From positions 35,742 through 99,741 of the forward strand of contig JBBRFW010000004.1 of NCBI GenBank assembly GCA_038241255.1: 64,000 nt of DNA. The letters are read 5' to 3'. Positions 15,552 to 25,334 of this stretch are shown here, piece by piece. A model generated the notes under the pieces. The model was not told the DNA's origin. It searched no databases and worked only from the letters and a program-made list of their open reading frames with translations. Numbering within the stretch: position 1 is the stretch's first letter; each line of letters begins with the position of its first letter. The translations under genes were made by a program, and so were the position numbers. The stretch is from Schlegelella_A sp038241255. Its GTDB lineage: Bacteria > Pseudomonadota > Gammaproteobacteria > Burkholderiales > Burkholderiaceae_C.

Positions 15552-16766
15552 TTACTTGACGAAGCTGTTCAACTGAATGATCGGAAGAAGCACCGCGAGA
15601 ACGATAAGCATGACCACTCCACCCATGCCGACGATGAGCAGCGGCTCGAGGATCGTCGCCATCTGCAGCGCGCGCCGCTGCACCTCGCCGGCGAGCTGCC
15701 TGGCCGCGCGGTCAAGCATCTGGGGCAATTGGCCGGTCTGCTCGCCGAGGCGCGCGAACATCGCCAGGATGCCGGGAAAGCGCTTCTTGCCCGCGAGTGC
15801 CGAGGCGAGCGGCGCGCCTTCGCGCACCTGCACCAGCGCGTCCATCGCATCGGCGCGCATGGCGCGGTTCGAGAGCGTTTCGGCCGCGGCCTGCAGCGCC
15901 TTCAGGATCGGCACGCCGGAGCCGGCGAGCATCGCCAGCGTGCCGGCGAAGCGCGCCGCGTTGTAGCCGCGGGCGAGCCTGCCGATCAGCGGCAAGCCGA
16001 GAAAGCCGGCGTCGAAGCGCTCCCGGAAGGGCTCGTTGCGCAGCGCGAAGACGAGCGCCGTACCGCCGCCGATGAGCAGAAGAAGAACCAGCCAGCCATA
16101 GCCGCGCAGGAAATCGCTGAACGCCATCATGCCGATCGTCAGCAGCGGCAGCGATCGCTTCGAGCTCGTGAACACCGTCGCCACCTGCGGCACGACGTAG
16201 GTGACGAGGAAGACGACGATCACGACCGCGATCACCGAGACGATCGCCGGGTAGAGCGTCGCGCCGATCAGGCGCCCTTTGAGCTCCTGTCGCGCCTCGA
16301 GGTCGTCGGCGAGCCGCTCGAGCACGCCGCCAAGCGCGCCGCTCTGCTCGCCGGCGGCGACGACGCCGCGGTAGACGTCGTCGAACTCGCGTGGCGCGCT
16401 GCCCAGCGCGCGCGCGAACGGCGCGCCGGCATTGACCTCGCTGCGCAGGTGGGCGACGAGCTCGCGCTGGCGCGTGTCCTCGGCCTCGTCGGCGAGCGCG
16501 GTCAGCGCTCGCTCGAGCGGCAATCCCGAGCCGACCAGGCCGGCGAGCTGCCGCGTCCAGACCGCGAGCGCCGTGGCGTTGAACACCTTGCGGGTGAAGC
16601 TAAAGCCGGCCGGCGAGGTGCCCGCGGAGACGACCTGCGTCACCGCCAGCGGCACGAGCGCCTGCGCGCGCAGCTGCGACCGGGCGGCTCGCGAGTTGTC
16701 GGCGTCGACCAGTCCGCTCTGCGACTTGCCGGCGGCGTCGAGCGCCTCGAAGCGATAGGCAGGCAT
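15552..16766 (-). CDS. gspF: Type II secretion inner-membrane platform protein GspF
   Basis: This 404-residue polytopic protein forms the inner-membrane platform that links the GspE ATPase to pseudopilus assembly. It starts MPAYRFEALDAAGK, the typical GspF opening, and carries two repeats of the T2SSF domain. Membrane segments are near residues 170-190, 220-240 and 375-400; the last ends in LLPIIQLNSFVK. It is the last gene of the gsp operon, 12 bases after gspE. Length is normal and no defect is seen. Confidence 0.95.
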   Translation of the reverse strand: MPAYRFEALDAAGKSQSGLVDADNSRAARSQLRAQALVPLAVTQVVSAGTSPAGFSFTRKVFNATALAVWTRQLAGLVGSGLPLERALTALADEAEDTRQRELVAHLRSEVNAGAPFARALGSAPREFDDVYRGVVAAGEQSGALGGVLERLADDLEARQELKGRLIGATLYPAIVSVIAVVIVVFLVTYVVPQVATVFTSSKRSLPLLTIGMMAFSDFLRGYGWLVLLLLIGGGTALVFALRNEPFRERFDAGFLGLPLIGRLARGYNAARFAGTLAMLAGSGVPILKALQAAAETLSNRAMRADAMDALVQVREGAPLASALAGKKRFPGILAMFARLGEQTGQLPQMLDRAARQLAGEVQRRALQMATILEPLLIVGMGGVVMLIVLAVLLPIIQLNSFVK

Positions 16767-16778
16767 GTCGCTGACGCC

Positions 16779-18199
16779 CTACTCGCGCGTTACGCGAACG
16801 ACTTCCTCGATCGACGTGATCCCTTCGCCGACGAGGCGCTCGCCGTCCTCGCGCATCGAGGTCAGCCCCGCCAAGTGCGCGGCGGATGCGATCTTCGCCT
16901 CGGCGGCACGGCCGTGGATGAGGGCGCGGATCTCGTCGTCGACGTCCATCAGCTCGTAGACCCCGGTGCGGCCCTTGTAGCCGGTCATCGCGCACGCCGG
17001 GCAGCCGACCGGATGCCAGTGGCCTCGTGCGTCGACCTTGCGACAGGCCAAACAGAGCTTGCGCACCAGCCGCTGCGCCAGCACGCCGATCAGGCTCGAC
17101 GAGAGCAGGAACGGCTCGACGCCCATGTCGATCATCCGCGTCACCGTGCTCGGCGCGTCGTTGGTGTGGACGGTGGCCAGCACCAGGTGGCCGGTGAGCG
17201 AGGCCTGGATCGCGATCTGCGCCGTCTCGTAGTCGCGGATCTCGCCGATCATGATCACGTCCGGGTCCTGGCGCAGGATTGCGCGCTGCGCCTTGGCGAA
17301 GGTGTGGTCGATCTTGGAGTTGACCTGCGTCTGGCCGATGCCGGCGAGCTCGTACTCGACCGGGTCCTCGACGGTGAGGATATTGGTGCCGGCGGTGTCG
17401 ACGCGGCCGAGCGAGGCGTAGAGCGTCGTCGTCTTGCCCGAGCCGGTCGGGCCGGTGACGAGGATGATGCCGTGCGGCTGCTTGATCAGATCGTCGAACT
17501 TCCTCAGCGTCTCGCCGCTCATGCCGAGACCCTCGAGCGTGAACTTCGATTCGGCCTTGTCGAGCAGGCGCAGCACGGCGCGCTCGCCGTGCGCCGACGG
17601 CAGCGTCGAGACGCGGACGTCGACGGCGCGGCCGCCGATGCGCAGCGAGATGCGGCCGTCCTGCGGCAGACGGCGCTCGGCGATGTCGAGCTCGGCCATG
17701 ATCTTCAGGCGCGAGATCAGCGCCGCGTGCAGGGCGCGATTCGGCTGTACAACCTCGCGCAGCGTGCCGTCGACGCGAAAGCGCACCGAGCTCGAGCGCT
17801 CGTAGGGCTCGATGTGGATGTCGCTCGCGCCGTCCTTCGCCGCCTGCGTCAGCAGCGCGTTGAGCATGCGGATGATCGGCGCGTCGTTGCTGGCCTCGAG
17901 CAGGTCCTCGATCGCCGGCAGCTCCTGCATCATTCGTGACAGGTCCACGGCGCTCTCCACCTCGCCGATCACGACGGCGGCGCTCGACTCGCCACCGGCA
18001 TAGGCGGCAGCGATGCGGCCGACCAGCGTGCTCGCGGGCTCGCTCTCGAACGAATCGACGTCGAACAGGCGGAGCACCTCCGAGAGCGCCGGCAGGCCGA
18101 CGGTCTCGGGTGCCCAGAGGACAAGGCGGCGCCGTCGTCCTCGAGGAGGACGGTGTGCGCTTTCGCGAAGGCGTACGGCAGCGGATGGCGGTTGCCCAT
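16779..18199 (-). CDS. gspE: Type II secretion ATPase GspE, split by an apparent one-base frameshift
   Basis: This cytoplasmic ATPase powers pseudopilus assembly. From about 18123 to 16779 the frame encodes the main domains: Walker A GPTGSGKTTTLY, Walker B DPDVIMIGEIRD, and a zinc-binding CLAC...CPAC pair. The expected N-terminus, MGNRHPLPYAFAKAHTVLLE, starts at ATG 18199 (8 bases after gspD) but in another frame. One extra C in the minus-strand run at about 18124-18127 joins them as AALVLWAPE and gives a 473-residue protein. As read, translation from ATG ends early, and only a GTG at 18077 opens the main frame. It may be a sequencing error or a real mutation. Confidence 0.85.
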
Positions 18200-18207
18200 G
18201 CGGGAAC

Positions 18208-20538
18208 CTAGCGCGGCGCGGACGCGGGCACGGACGGCACCGGCGCGATGACGGGCGCCGGCACGATGATCAGCGGCGGCAGAGGTGCGGGCGGATCGCT
18301 CGCCGCCGGCGCTGGTTTGCGCAGCACGCCGGGCTCGGTGCCGGGCGAAGTCTGCACCGGCGAGATCGGCGTGTCGGTCCGGTCGATGCGGCGGATCGGC
18401 GGCACCACCGGCGACTCGCCGACCGGTATGAGGATGTTCGGCGTCGGCTGCATGTCCTTCTGAAACGAGCGGATCTGCTCGTAGCGATCGATGGAGACGC
18501 GATCGGTGGTCTCGGCGTCGCGCATGACGGTCGGACGCAGGAAGACCATCAGGTTGGTGCGCGTCTTCGAGCGGCTCTGGCTGCGGAATAGCGCGCCGAG
18601 GTACGGGATGTCCCCGAGGAGCGGCACCTTCGAGGTGTCGTCGGTGTAGCGGTCCTCGATCAGGCCGCCGAGCACGAGGATCTGGCCGTCCTCGACCACC
18701 ACGTTGGATTCGATCGAGCGCTTGTTGGTGGTCGGCCCGGCGTTGGCGGTGCCGGTCGCCTGCGCGATCACGCTCGACGATTCCTGGAAGATCGCCATGC
18801 GGATCGTCCCGTCCTCGCCGATCTGCGGCCGGATGCGCAGCGTGATGCCGACGTCCTTGCGCTCGATCGTCTGGAACGGGTTCACCGCGGCGGTGCCGGT
18901 CTGCGTGAACTGGCCGGTCACGAACGGCACGTTGCTGCCAACGATGATCTTGGCCTCTTCGTTGTCGAGCGTCACCAGGTTCGGCGTCGACGTGATGTTG
19001 GTATTCGCCTGCGACTGCAGGAATTGCGCGATCGAAGAGAGCCCGTAGATGCCGCCGTAGTTGCGGATCAGGCCAATGTTGAAGCCGCTCGACAGGGTCG
19101 CCGCGGCGGCTCCGGCAGCGGCAGCACCCTGTGCTACGGCAGTCGTCAGCGGCAGGATGTTGTTGGTGCTGACGTTGCCGGCGCTCGTCGAGAAATTGGT
19201 GCCGCCGAGAATCGTGTTCTTGTTGCCCCGGCCGCCGATCAGGCCCTGCCACTGGAAGCCGAAGTCGGCCTCGTTGGTGCCCGACACCTCGACGATCATG
19301 CTTTCGATGTAAACCTGCGCGCGCCGGCCGTCGAGCTGGTCGATCATCGCCCGCACCTGCCGGTAGAGCGGCTCGGGGGCGGTGATGATGAGCGAATTGG
19401 TTGCCGGATCGGCCTGGATGAAGCCGCCGGTCGACGGGCCCGCCGAAGGCGTGATCGGCGCCGTCGCCGCGGTCGTCGCGCCGGTGCTTGCCGTGCCGGC
19501 GGTGCCGGCCGGGTTCACGCCGAGCGGCGACGTCGACGTCGTGCTGCCGCCGCCGGCGTTGCCGCTGCCTCCTGCCGCGGCACCGAAGGCAGCGCGCAGG
19601 ACGGTGGCCAGCTTGGTGGAGTCGGCGTTTTTCAAATGGACGACCCAGATGTTGCCCGTTGCGGCCTGTCCCTGCGGGGCCAGGTCGAGCTTGGCCACCA
19701 GCGCGCGGATGCTCGACATGCGCGCTGGGTTCGGGCTGCGCACGATCAGCGAATTGCTGCGCGCGTCGATCAGGACCTGCGGCGGGGTAAGCGTCGCGGC
19801 GCCGCCGGCGCCCAGGGCAACGGCACCCTGCGGCGCGTCGGTCAGCCGCTGGATCAGCGGCGCGATGTCGGACGCGACCGCGTAGCGCAGCGGGATCACC
19901 TCGACGTCGCCGCTCGCCGGCACGTCCATCGCCGCGATTATTTTGCCGATCCGCTGCAGGTTGTCGGCGTAGTCGGTAATGACGAGCGTGTTGTTGCCGG
20001 GATTGGCGTTGATCGTGTTGTTCGGGCTGATCAGCGGCCTCAGCACCGGCACCAGGTTGTTGGCGTTCTCGTGGTTGAGGCGAAAGATCTGGGTCAAGAT
20101 CTGGTCGCCCCGGCGACCCGCTGCGCCGATCGCGACCGTGCCGGTTTGCAGCTTGGCGTCGGCCTCGGGAACGATCTTGTACAGGCCGTTGACCTCGACC
20201 ACCGTGAAGCCGAGCCCGCGCAAAGCGGCAAGGAAGTTGAAGTAGGCGTCGCGCGGCGTCAGCGGCTCTTCGCTGTAAAGCGTGATCGTGCCGCGAACGC
20301 GCGGATCGACGACGAACTGCTGGCGCAGGATCGCCGACATCGCGCGGGCGACGCCCTCAATCTCTGCGTTGACGAAGTTGAGGGTCACCGGCTCGCCGCG
20401 AAACCGCGCCGCCCCGGCGGTCTGCGCGAAAGCGTCGCGCATCGGCATGGAGCCGGCGAGCAGCGCGGTTGCCATGGCCGTGGCGCCGAGCTTGCGGCGC
20501 CAGGTCGTGCGCGAGGCGCAGGGTTCGGTCATTCTCAT
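18208..20538 (-). CDS. gspD: Type II secretion outer-membrane secretin GspD
   Basis: This 776-residue protein forms the outer-membrane channel of type II secretion. A signal peptide (hydrophobic ATALLAGSM, cleavage near DAFAQT) is followed by N0 to N3 domains beginning VTLNFVNAEIEGVARAMS. The secretin core includes the conserved VPLLGDIPYLGALFR and LMVFLRPTVM. A Gly/Ser/Thr-rich loop near residue 330 interrupts N3, and the C-terminus is Pro/Ala-rich. The start is ATG at 20538, overlapping the gspN stop as ATGA; a longer frame through gspN is a shadow. No pilotin gene is seen nearby. Confidence 0.95.
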   Translation of the reverse strand: MRMTEPCASRTTWRRKLGATAMATALLAGSMPMRDAFAQTAGAARFRGEPVTLNFVNAEIEGVARAMSAILRQQFVVDPRVRGTITLYSEEPLTPRDAYFNFLAALRGLGFTVVEVNGLYKIVPEADAKLQTGTVAIGAAGRRGDQILTQIFRLNHENANNLVPVLRPLISPNNTINANPGNNTLVITDYADNLQRIGKIIAAMDVPASGDVEVIPLRYAVASDIAPLIQRLTDAPQGAVALGAGGAATLTPPQVLIDARSNSLIVRSPNPARMSSIRALVAKLDLAPQGQAATGNIWVVHLKNADSTKLATVLRAAFGAAAGGSGNAGGGSTTSTSPLGVNPAGTAGTASTGATTAATAPITPSAGPSTGGFIQADPATNSLIITAPEPLYRQVRAMIDQLDGRRAQVYIESMIVEVSGTNEADFGFQWQGLIGGRGNKNTILGGTNFSTSAGNVSTNNILPLTTAVAQGAAAAGAAAATLSSGFNIGLIRNYGGIYGLSSIAQFLQSQANTNITSTPNLVTLDNEEAKIIVGSNVPFVTGQFTQTGTAAVNPFQTIERKDVGITLRIRPQIGEDGTIRMAIFQESSSVIAQATGTANAGPTTNKRSIESNVVVEDGQILVLGGLIEDRYTDDTSKVPLLGDIPYLGALFRSQSRSKTRTNLMVFLRPTVMRDAETTDRVSIDRYEQIRSFQKDMQPTPNILIPVGESPVVPPIRRIDRTDTPISPVQTSPGTEPGVLRKPAPAASDPPAPLPPLIIVPAPVIAPVPSVPASAPR

Positions 20539-21422
20539 CCGATCGAAATGATCGACCGCGCGCCATCGCGCCGGCCGATGATGTTGAGAAGGTTCGACAG
20601 CGCCGCCTCGTCGACCGTCGCGGCTCGCGCCTCGCCGCGGAACTTGACGCCGCCGGGACCCCAGGTGCCGCTGCCGTTGAGCTGCAGGGGGCCGTCCTGG
20701 GTGGTGACGGACAGCAGCGTCGCACCGTTGGTTCCGCCGCCGCCGGTCAGCGAGATCTTGTAGCTGCCGAGCGTGTCGAGCGTTGTCAGCCGCGACGATA
20801 CGCCCTCGAGGGCGAGGTCGACCCGGCCTTCGAGGCGCCAACGCCCTTCGACGGACTCGATCGTCACGCCGGGCGAGAGCAGGCGAAAGCTGCCACCGAG
20901 CTGAAGGGTGTTCCACGGCGTACCGAGGCCACCAAGCCAGGCGCTCGGCCACTGGCCGACCCAGTCGGTGCGAGGCACGAGCGTCGCCCGCACTCGCCCG
21001 AGGCCGGGCCGGATCTGGATCGTCGCGGTGCCGTTGATGCAGCACTCTTGCCGCGCGGCGAGGTCGACGCCGTACCAGCGCGGCGCCAGCGTCCATTCGA
21101 GCCGGCCGGGCAGCACGCTCGCGTCGCGGCTGTCCGGGCCGCCGGCGAGGACCGCGACGGCGCTGCCCGACCAAACCGTGCCGCGGGTGTCGGCGAGAAC
21201 GAGCCGACCTCCCGTGGCCGAGGCGATCGCGCTCGCCAGCCAGGACGCTGGCGCGAACAGCACGACGCCGGCGAGCGCGCCGACGATGGCGCCGGCGACT
21301 GCCCAACGCACCGCCGCACCGCGCGCGTCAACCCACGCCTGCTCGGCCAGCGTCGATTCGCTCCACCCCGTCGAGGCGACGGTCGGCGACCACAGCTGGC
21401 GGTTGCGTTTCTTGCGGATCAC
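20535..21422 (-). CDS. gspN: Type II secretion protein GspN
   Basis: This 295-residue inner-membrane protein has one N-terminal membrane segment (VAGAIVGALAGVVLFAPASW) and a periplasmic domain. It shows GspN landmarks such as LADTRGTVWSG and LEWTLAPRWYGVDL, and ends in a conserved hydrophobic-to-Gly stretch. The start is GTG at 21422, overlapping gspM by four bases (GTGA). GspN is an accessory part of some type II systems, proposed to help stabilise the inner-membrane complex. Confidence 0.88.
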   Translation of the reverse strand: MIRKKRNRQLWSPTVASTGWSESTLAEQAWVDARGAAVRWAVAGAIVGALAGVVLFAPASWLASAIASATGGRLVLADTRGTVWSGSAVAVLAGGPDSRDASVLPGRLEWTLAPRWYGVDLAARQECCINGTATIQIRPGLGRVRATLVPRTDWVGQWPSAWLGGLGTPWNTLQLGGSFRLLSPGVTIESVEGRWRLEGRVDLALEGVSSRLTTLDTLGSYKISLTGGGGTNGATLLSVTTQDGPLQLNGSGTWGPGGVKFRGEARAATVDEAALSNLLNIIGRRDGARSIISIG

Positions 21423-21937
21423 GGCGTGCCCGCCAGGGTGATCGAGATCGAGCCGCTGTAGCCGGATGCTCCCTTCAGCAACTGGGCTTCGACCGGGCGC
21501 GCGCGCGCCGCGCTGCGCACTTCGACGAGCCAGTTGCGCAGGGCTTCGAAGGCGACGCCGGAGAAGGTCAGCACGGCGCGGTCGCCCTGTAGGGCGATCT
21601 TGCCCTTTCCGCCGAGCCGTTCCGTCGCCGCGCGAACGGCCTCGGTCGCCTGCGCCGGCGGCACCGGCGAGGCCGAGCGCAGCGTCGCGCTCTCGAGCGC
21701 AGCGAGCTGCATCTGCTGCCATTGCAAGTCGAGGCGATCGAGCTCGGCGGGGGTCTCGTGCAACGTCCTGAGCGCCGGCTGGACCGCGATCATCCAGACG
21801 ACGAGGATGGCGAGCGCGAGCGCTCCGGCGGCGATCAGCTGACGCTCGCGCGGCGCCCGCGCACGCCAAAACTGGCCGGCCTGCTGGCGCGCTGCCGCCG
21901 CGGCGGGCGGAAGGGACGCCGCGCTGTCGGTGCTCAT
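21419..21937 (-). CDS. gspM: Type II secretion protein GspM
   Basis: This 172-residue bitopic inner-membrane protein pairs with GspL. The N-terminal cytoplasmic part contains WRARAPRERQLI, followed by one membrane helix (AAGALALAILVVWMIAVQPA) and a periplasmic ferredoxin-like domain with FEALRNWLVEV. The start ATG at 21937 overlaps the gspL stop as ATGA; upstream in-frame starts lie inside gspL and are shadows. Length and order (L-M-N) are typical. Confidence 0.93.
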   Translation of the reverse strand: MSTDSAASLPPAAAAARQQAGQFWRARAPRERQLIAAGALALAILVVWMIAVQPALRTLHETPAELDRLDLQWQQMQLAALESATLRSASPVPPAQATEAVRAATERLGGKGKIALQGDRAVLTFSGVAFEALRNWLVEVRSAARARPVEAQLLKGASGYSGSISITLAGTP

Positions 21938-23196
21938 GCGGCGCCTCCGCTTCGGGTGCGGGTCAGGACGAGCCGGCCTTCGTTGGTGTCGACGCGAACG
22001 CCGGCCGGCCGCAGCACCGAGCGGAACTGCTCGATCTGCGCGTCGCTCCAGCCATTCGCCGCCAGGGTCAGCTTGCCGGCCTCGTAGCGAACCGTCTCGA
22101 CCGGTGGGCGTTCGCCCGGCCACGCCGCGGCGGCGGCCTGCAGCATCGGCTCGAGGTCGCTGTCGCCGGCCTTGCCGGCGAGCGTGCGCAGCGCCTGCGT
22201 CTCGCGCAGCATGACGGCGGCCGGGTCGCGCTGGACGTCGCCGTCGGCGACGCGTGGGAAGGTCTTCTTGACGAGCTCCTGGATGGCAGCGCGCCGCGAT
22301 TCGACGGCGCTCTTCTGATACCAGGCCCAGACGTTGATTCCGACGATCTGCGCCAGCACGAGCAGGGCCAGGCCGATGCGCACCGGTCGCCAGGCCGGGC
22401 TCATCGCCTGGCGCGCCCAGTCGCCGATGGCGCGTGCGCCCCGGGTGCGGCGCGCGAGGTCGAACTGGCGCAGGTTCCAGAGGCTGCGCCCGGCCTGGAG
22501 CAGCCGCTGCTCAATAGGCATGACGTTGACGGGCGCGCCGAGCCAGCGCTCGGCTGCGGCCGCCGCCATCGGCGCCGCCGTCCAGCGCGTCGCCGGCGGT
22601 GCCGGCTGCGGCACCAGGGCGCGTGCCAGGCCGCCCTCGAGGCGAACCGTGGCCACGCCTTCGACGCTTGCCCAAGTGATGACCGCGCCCTCTACGCTGC
22701 CGACGCCGGAAGACGGTGCGTGGAAGTGACCCGCCGGGGGGTCATCGGGCCAGGCCATCGGCACGACGCGGTCGACGAACACGCCGGCTTTCTGCAAAGC
22801 GGCGAGCTCGTCCTGCAGCCATGCCTTGTCGACGGCGGCGACCCAAGTCGGCTGGCCGGCAGCGGGGAGCGGCGCCACGGCGAGGTGAACCGTCTCAGCG
22901 TCCTCGAGGAGGGCCTCTTCGAGAACGCCGACGAGCGCCGGGCGCAAGCGCGCGGCGGGCGCCTTGGGCAGGGTGATGCGATGCCAGCTGACGTCGGCTT
23001 CCTGAACCACGGCGATGATGACCGGTCGGGTCGGCAGCAGCGCCGCGGCCGCATGACCCTGGGCGTCGACATCGATGCCGTCGTCGCTGGTCACGTAGGC
23101 GTACTCGCGACGGCGCGACGCGCTGGCGCCCGGCTCTTCGGCGGCACCGGCGCGCAGGCGTCGACGTTCGGGCAACTGGATGACGAGGGTGGACAT
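21934..23196 (-). CDS. gspL: Type II secretion protein GspL
   Basis: This 420-residue inner-membrane protein recruits the GspE ATPase through its actin-like cytoplasmic domain. It starts MSTLVIQLPERR, has a single membrane helix near residue 275 (IGLALLVLAQIVGINVWAWY), and a periplasmic ferredoxin-like domain with WSDAQIEQFRSVL. A 118-base gap separates it from gspK upstream, the largest gap inside the operon besides the gspG-gspH repeat. I see no promoter or hairpin there with confidence. Confidence 0.93.
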   Translation of the reverse strand: MSTLVIQLPERRRLRAGAAEEPGASASRRREYAYVTSDDGIDVDAQGHAAAALLPTRPVIIAVVQEADVSWHRITLPKAPAARLRPALVGVLEEALLEDAETVHLAVAPLPAAGQPTWVAAVDKAWLQDELAALQKAGVFVDRVVPMAWPDDPPAGHFHAPSSGVGSVEGAVITWASVEGVATVRLEGGLARALVPQPAPPATRWTAAPMAAAAAERWLGAPVNVMPIEQRLLQAGRSLWNLRQFDLARRTRGARAIGDWARQAMSPAWRPVRIGLALLVLAQIVGINVWAWYQKSAVESRRAAIQELVKKTFPRVADGDVQRDPAAVMLRETQALRTLAGKAGDSDLEPMLQAAAAAWPGERPPVETVRYEAGKLTLAANGWSDAQIEQFRSVLRPAGVRVDTNEGRLVLTRTRSGGAA

Positions 23197-23314
23197 CGGT
23201 TAGGCGAGGGCGGCCCGATTTTAGGGACGTGGAGGAAGCGAGCCCTTGGCAATCAAGGACTTAGCAGGAGATCTTGCAGCGAAATGGCTGCACTGGTTCT
23301 CGAATTGCAAACCT

Positions 23315-24319
23315 TTAGGACCCCGCGGCGTCTCGGGCGGAGACGCGTTCGCGCTGGAGGACCCGCACGTCGAGACCGTGCCGCCGAACCAGCGATCGCT
23401 GCTCGAGCACGACGTCGCCGAGGCGCAGACGCCCGCGCACCTCGAAGAAATTCGAACCCACCGCGAGTCGCGCGAGGGCATCGGGAGCGAGCCCGGGAGC
23501 GAGCGCGCCGATGTCGGCAGTCGACTTGAGCGGGACCCGCTGGCGCGACTGGACGATCCGCTCGGCCGTGGCGAGGTCGAGGCCCGCGATCGCAGCGACG
23601 AGCACCTCGCGCGGCGCCGTGTTGGCATTGACGTAAGCCTTCTCGGGCAGGATCGTGACGTAAGGCTCGAGCGTCCGCAGCGCTTCCGGATCGACGCCGA
23701 GCCAGGCGAGTTGGGCCACCGAGCGCGGCATGAGCGGCGGATCTTGGACGATGGGAAGGGGGGCGGTCGCGGCGCCGCTGGCGCCCTGTTGCGCGGGAAC
23801 CGGGGGCGCGGCGTCATGCAGCCCGGTCGCGATCCGCGTCGCCACGTCGACCGAGACGCCGACGGTTTCGCAAAGCCGCTGCAAGACCGCCATCTCGACG
23901 GGATCGTAGCCGTTGCCGCCGGGGCTCAGCACGTTGGTGAGGTTGTAGCGCGCCGTCGCGTCGGTGATCACGCCGGACAGGAAGGCGTCCGGCGCATCCT
24001 CGGTGTTGTCCTTGTCGGCGGCGAGAAACGTCGACAGGCGCGCCTCCGCGAGCGGGACGGCCCAGGGCTCGCCCAGGTGGTCGACGCTGCCGTTCTTGGC
24101 GTCCTCGCGCAGGATGAGGCGGGCCCAGTCGAGCGCGCCGGCAAGGATCCAGGCCGACTGCGTTCGCGCCCGCTCGGCCGCCTCGACCTGGATCGCCCGC
24201 CACTGCTGCCAGACCATCGAGCCGGCGAGCGTCGCGACCAGCGCGACGATGATCATCGCGGTGAGCAGGGCAGCGCCGCGTTGGCCGCGCCGTCGGTCGG
24301 GGGGCGTGATACGCGTCAC
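23315..24319 (-). CDS. gspK: Type II secretion minor pseudopilin GspK
   Basis: This 334-residue pseudopilin caps the pseudopilus tip together with GspI and GspJ. The leader RRRGQRG is cleaved before AALLTAMIIVALVATLAG, which lacks the Glu5 of other pilins, as is typical of GspK. A large alpha-helical domain follows with AYVNANTAPREVL and a helix-hairpin-like TAERIVQSR. The start is GTG at 24319, overlapping gspJ by four bases; the long upstream frame is a shadow. Confidence 0.93.
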   Translation of the reverse strand: MTRITPPDRRRGQRGAALLTAMIIVALVATLAGSMVWQQWRAIQVEAAERARTQSAWILAGALDWARLILREDAKNGSVDHLGEPWAVPLAEARLSTFLAADKDNTEDAPDAFLSGVITDATARYNLTNVLSPGGNGYDPVEMAVLQRLCETVGVSVDVATRIATGLHDAAPPVPAQQGASGAATAPLPIVQDPPLMPRSVAQLAWLGVDPEALRTLEPYVTILPEKAYVNANTAPREVLVAAIAGLDLATAERIVQSRQRVPLKSTADIGALAPGLAPDALARLAVGSNFFEVRGRLRLGDVVLEQRSLVRRHGLDVRVLQRERVSARDAAGS

Positions 24320-24975
24320 GGGGTAATCAGCGTGTCGCGAACGAGGCTGCCGGCCAGGCCGCTGCCCGGCGCGAAGCCGAGGACGACGCGGATGCCGAGC
24401 GGCAGGACCGTGGCCGGCGCCGTCGCCGATGCGGGGGCCGTGGCCGCGACGGGCGTGAACGCGGCGACGTCGCCCGTGGATTGGCAGTTGGCCCAGGCAG
24501 TGCCCTGGAAGAAGTAGACGTGCCATTCCTCGAGGCCGGTGAGGGCGCGCAACTGCCCGGTCTCGTTGCCCTGGAACTGCTGCGTGCGAAACCAGCTGTC
24601 CTGGAGGTTGCGCGTCGTCGTCACCGCGGGTCCCGCCCAGCGTTGCCACACCGCGCCTCGCGCGCCCGGCCGCAGCGACCAGGCGACGACCTGGAGGCCG
24701 CCTTCGGCACGGCGCACGATGCGAACGCTCTGGCCGTCGCAGCTGATGGTCGGCACCACCGGGGTTTCCTGGATCGATGCGAGATCTTGCTCCCACTGGG
24801 CGATGACCGTCTCGAGGCGGAGGACCTGCTCGAGGCGGACCTGGTTCGCGTCGCGCGTGCGCACGATGCCGTCGACGCCTTGCCAGGCCATGAGCGACAT
24901 GATCGCCATGATGACCATGGCGACGAGCACCTCGATCAAGGTGAAGCCGCCAACGCTGTCGAGGCGCGCCATCAT
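24316..24975 (-). CDS. gspJ: Type II secretion minor pseudopilin GspJ
   Basis: This 219-residue pseudopilin has a prepilin cleavage site in SVGG^FTLIEVLVAM with Glu5 present. It continues MSLMAWQGVDGIVRTRD, the usual GspJ start of the globular domain. It is thought to join GspI and GspK at the tip of the pseudopilus. The ATG at 24975 overlaps the gspI stop as ATGA. A Pro/Ala/Thr-rich stretch near residues 175-190 looks like a surface loop. Confidence 0.93.
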   Translation of the reverse strand: MMARLDSVGGFTLIEVLVAMVIMAIMSLMAWQGVDGIVRTRDANQVRLEQVLRLETVIAQWEQDLASIQETPVVPTISCDGQSVRIVRRAEGGLQVVAWSLRPGARGAVWQRWAGPAVTTTRNLQDSWFRTQQFQGNETGQLRALTGLEEWHVYFFQGTAWANCQSTGDVAAFTPVAATAPASATAPATVLPLGIRVVLGFAPGSGLAGSLVRDTLITP

Positions 24976-25334
24976 TGCCTCCCGACGATGGTCGAGAGGA
25001 GGAGGATCTGCCGGCCGTCGGCGTCGAGCATGCGCGCATCGACGCGGCGGAAGTTCGGGTTCGGCGTCGGCCGAACGATCTGCTTGCCGGCATAGGTGCG
25101 GCCGAGCTGGTCGCAGCTGAAGTCGCCGTCGCCGATGTCGGGGAACAGGTGCGAGAGCTTGATTCCGGTGAGGCGGTTGTCGGCGCACCACTGCGCTGCC
25201 GTCACCTCGGCCAGGCGCGCGGTGTTGAAGGTCAGCGAGCCCGCGGCCTTGATGCCGGCGCCGAGCGTGATGGCGACGATCGCCAGCGCGACCATCACCT
25301 CGATCAGAGTGAAACCGCGGCAGCGAGACTTCAC
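24972..25334 (-). CDS. gspI: Type II secretion minor pseudopilin GspI
   Basis: This 120-residue pseudopilin has the prepilin signal CRG^FTLIEVMVALAIVAI, with Glu5 present. The GspI hallmark AAQWCADNRLTGIKL follows, then a short globular domain. The start is GTG at 25334, overlapping gspH by four bases (GTGA). Length is normal for the family. Confidence 0.94.
   Translation of the reverse strand: MKSRCRGFTLIEVMVALAIVAITLGAGIKAAGSLTFNTARLAEVTAAQWCADNRLTGIKLSHLFPDIGDGDFSCDQLGRTYAGKQIVRPTPNPNFRRVDARMLDADGRQILLLSTIVGRQ

Noticed and set aside
15474..17939. 821-codon plus-strand open frame across gspF and gspE
   Set aside because: Shadow of well-supported minus-strand genes; composition is Arg/Asp/His-rich without any motif.
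18115..18130. Programmed frameshift in gspE
   Set aside because: No slippery heptamer or following pseudoknot is evident, and programmed shifting is not known for this family. A base deletion or sequencing error is simpler.
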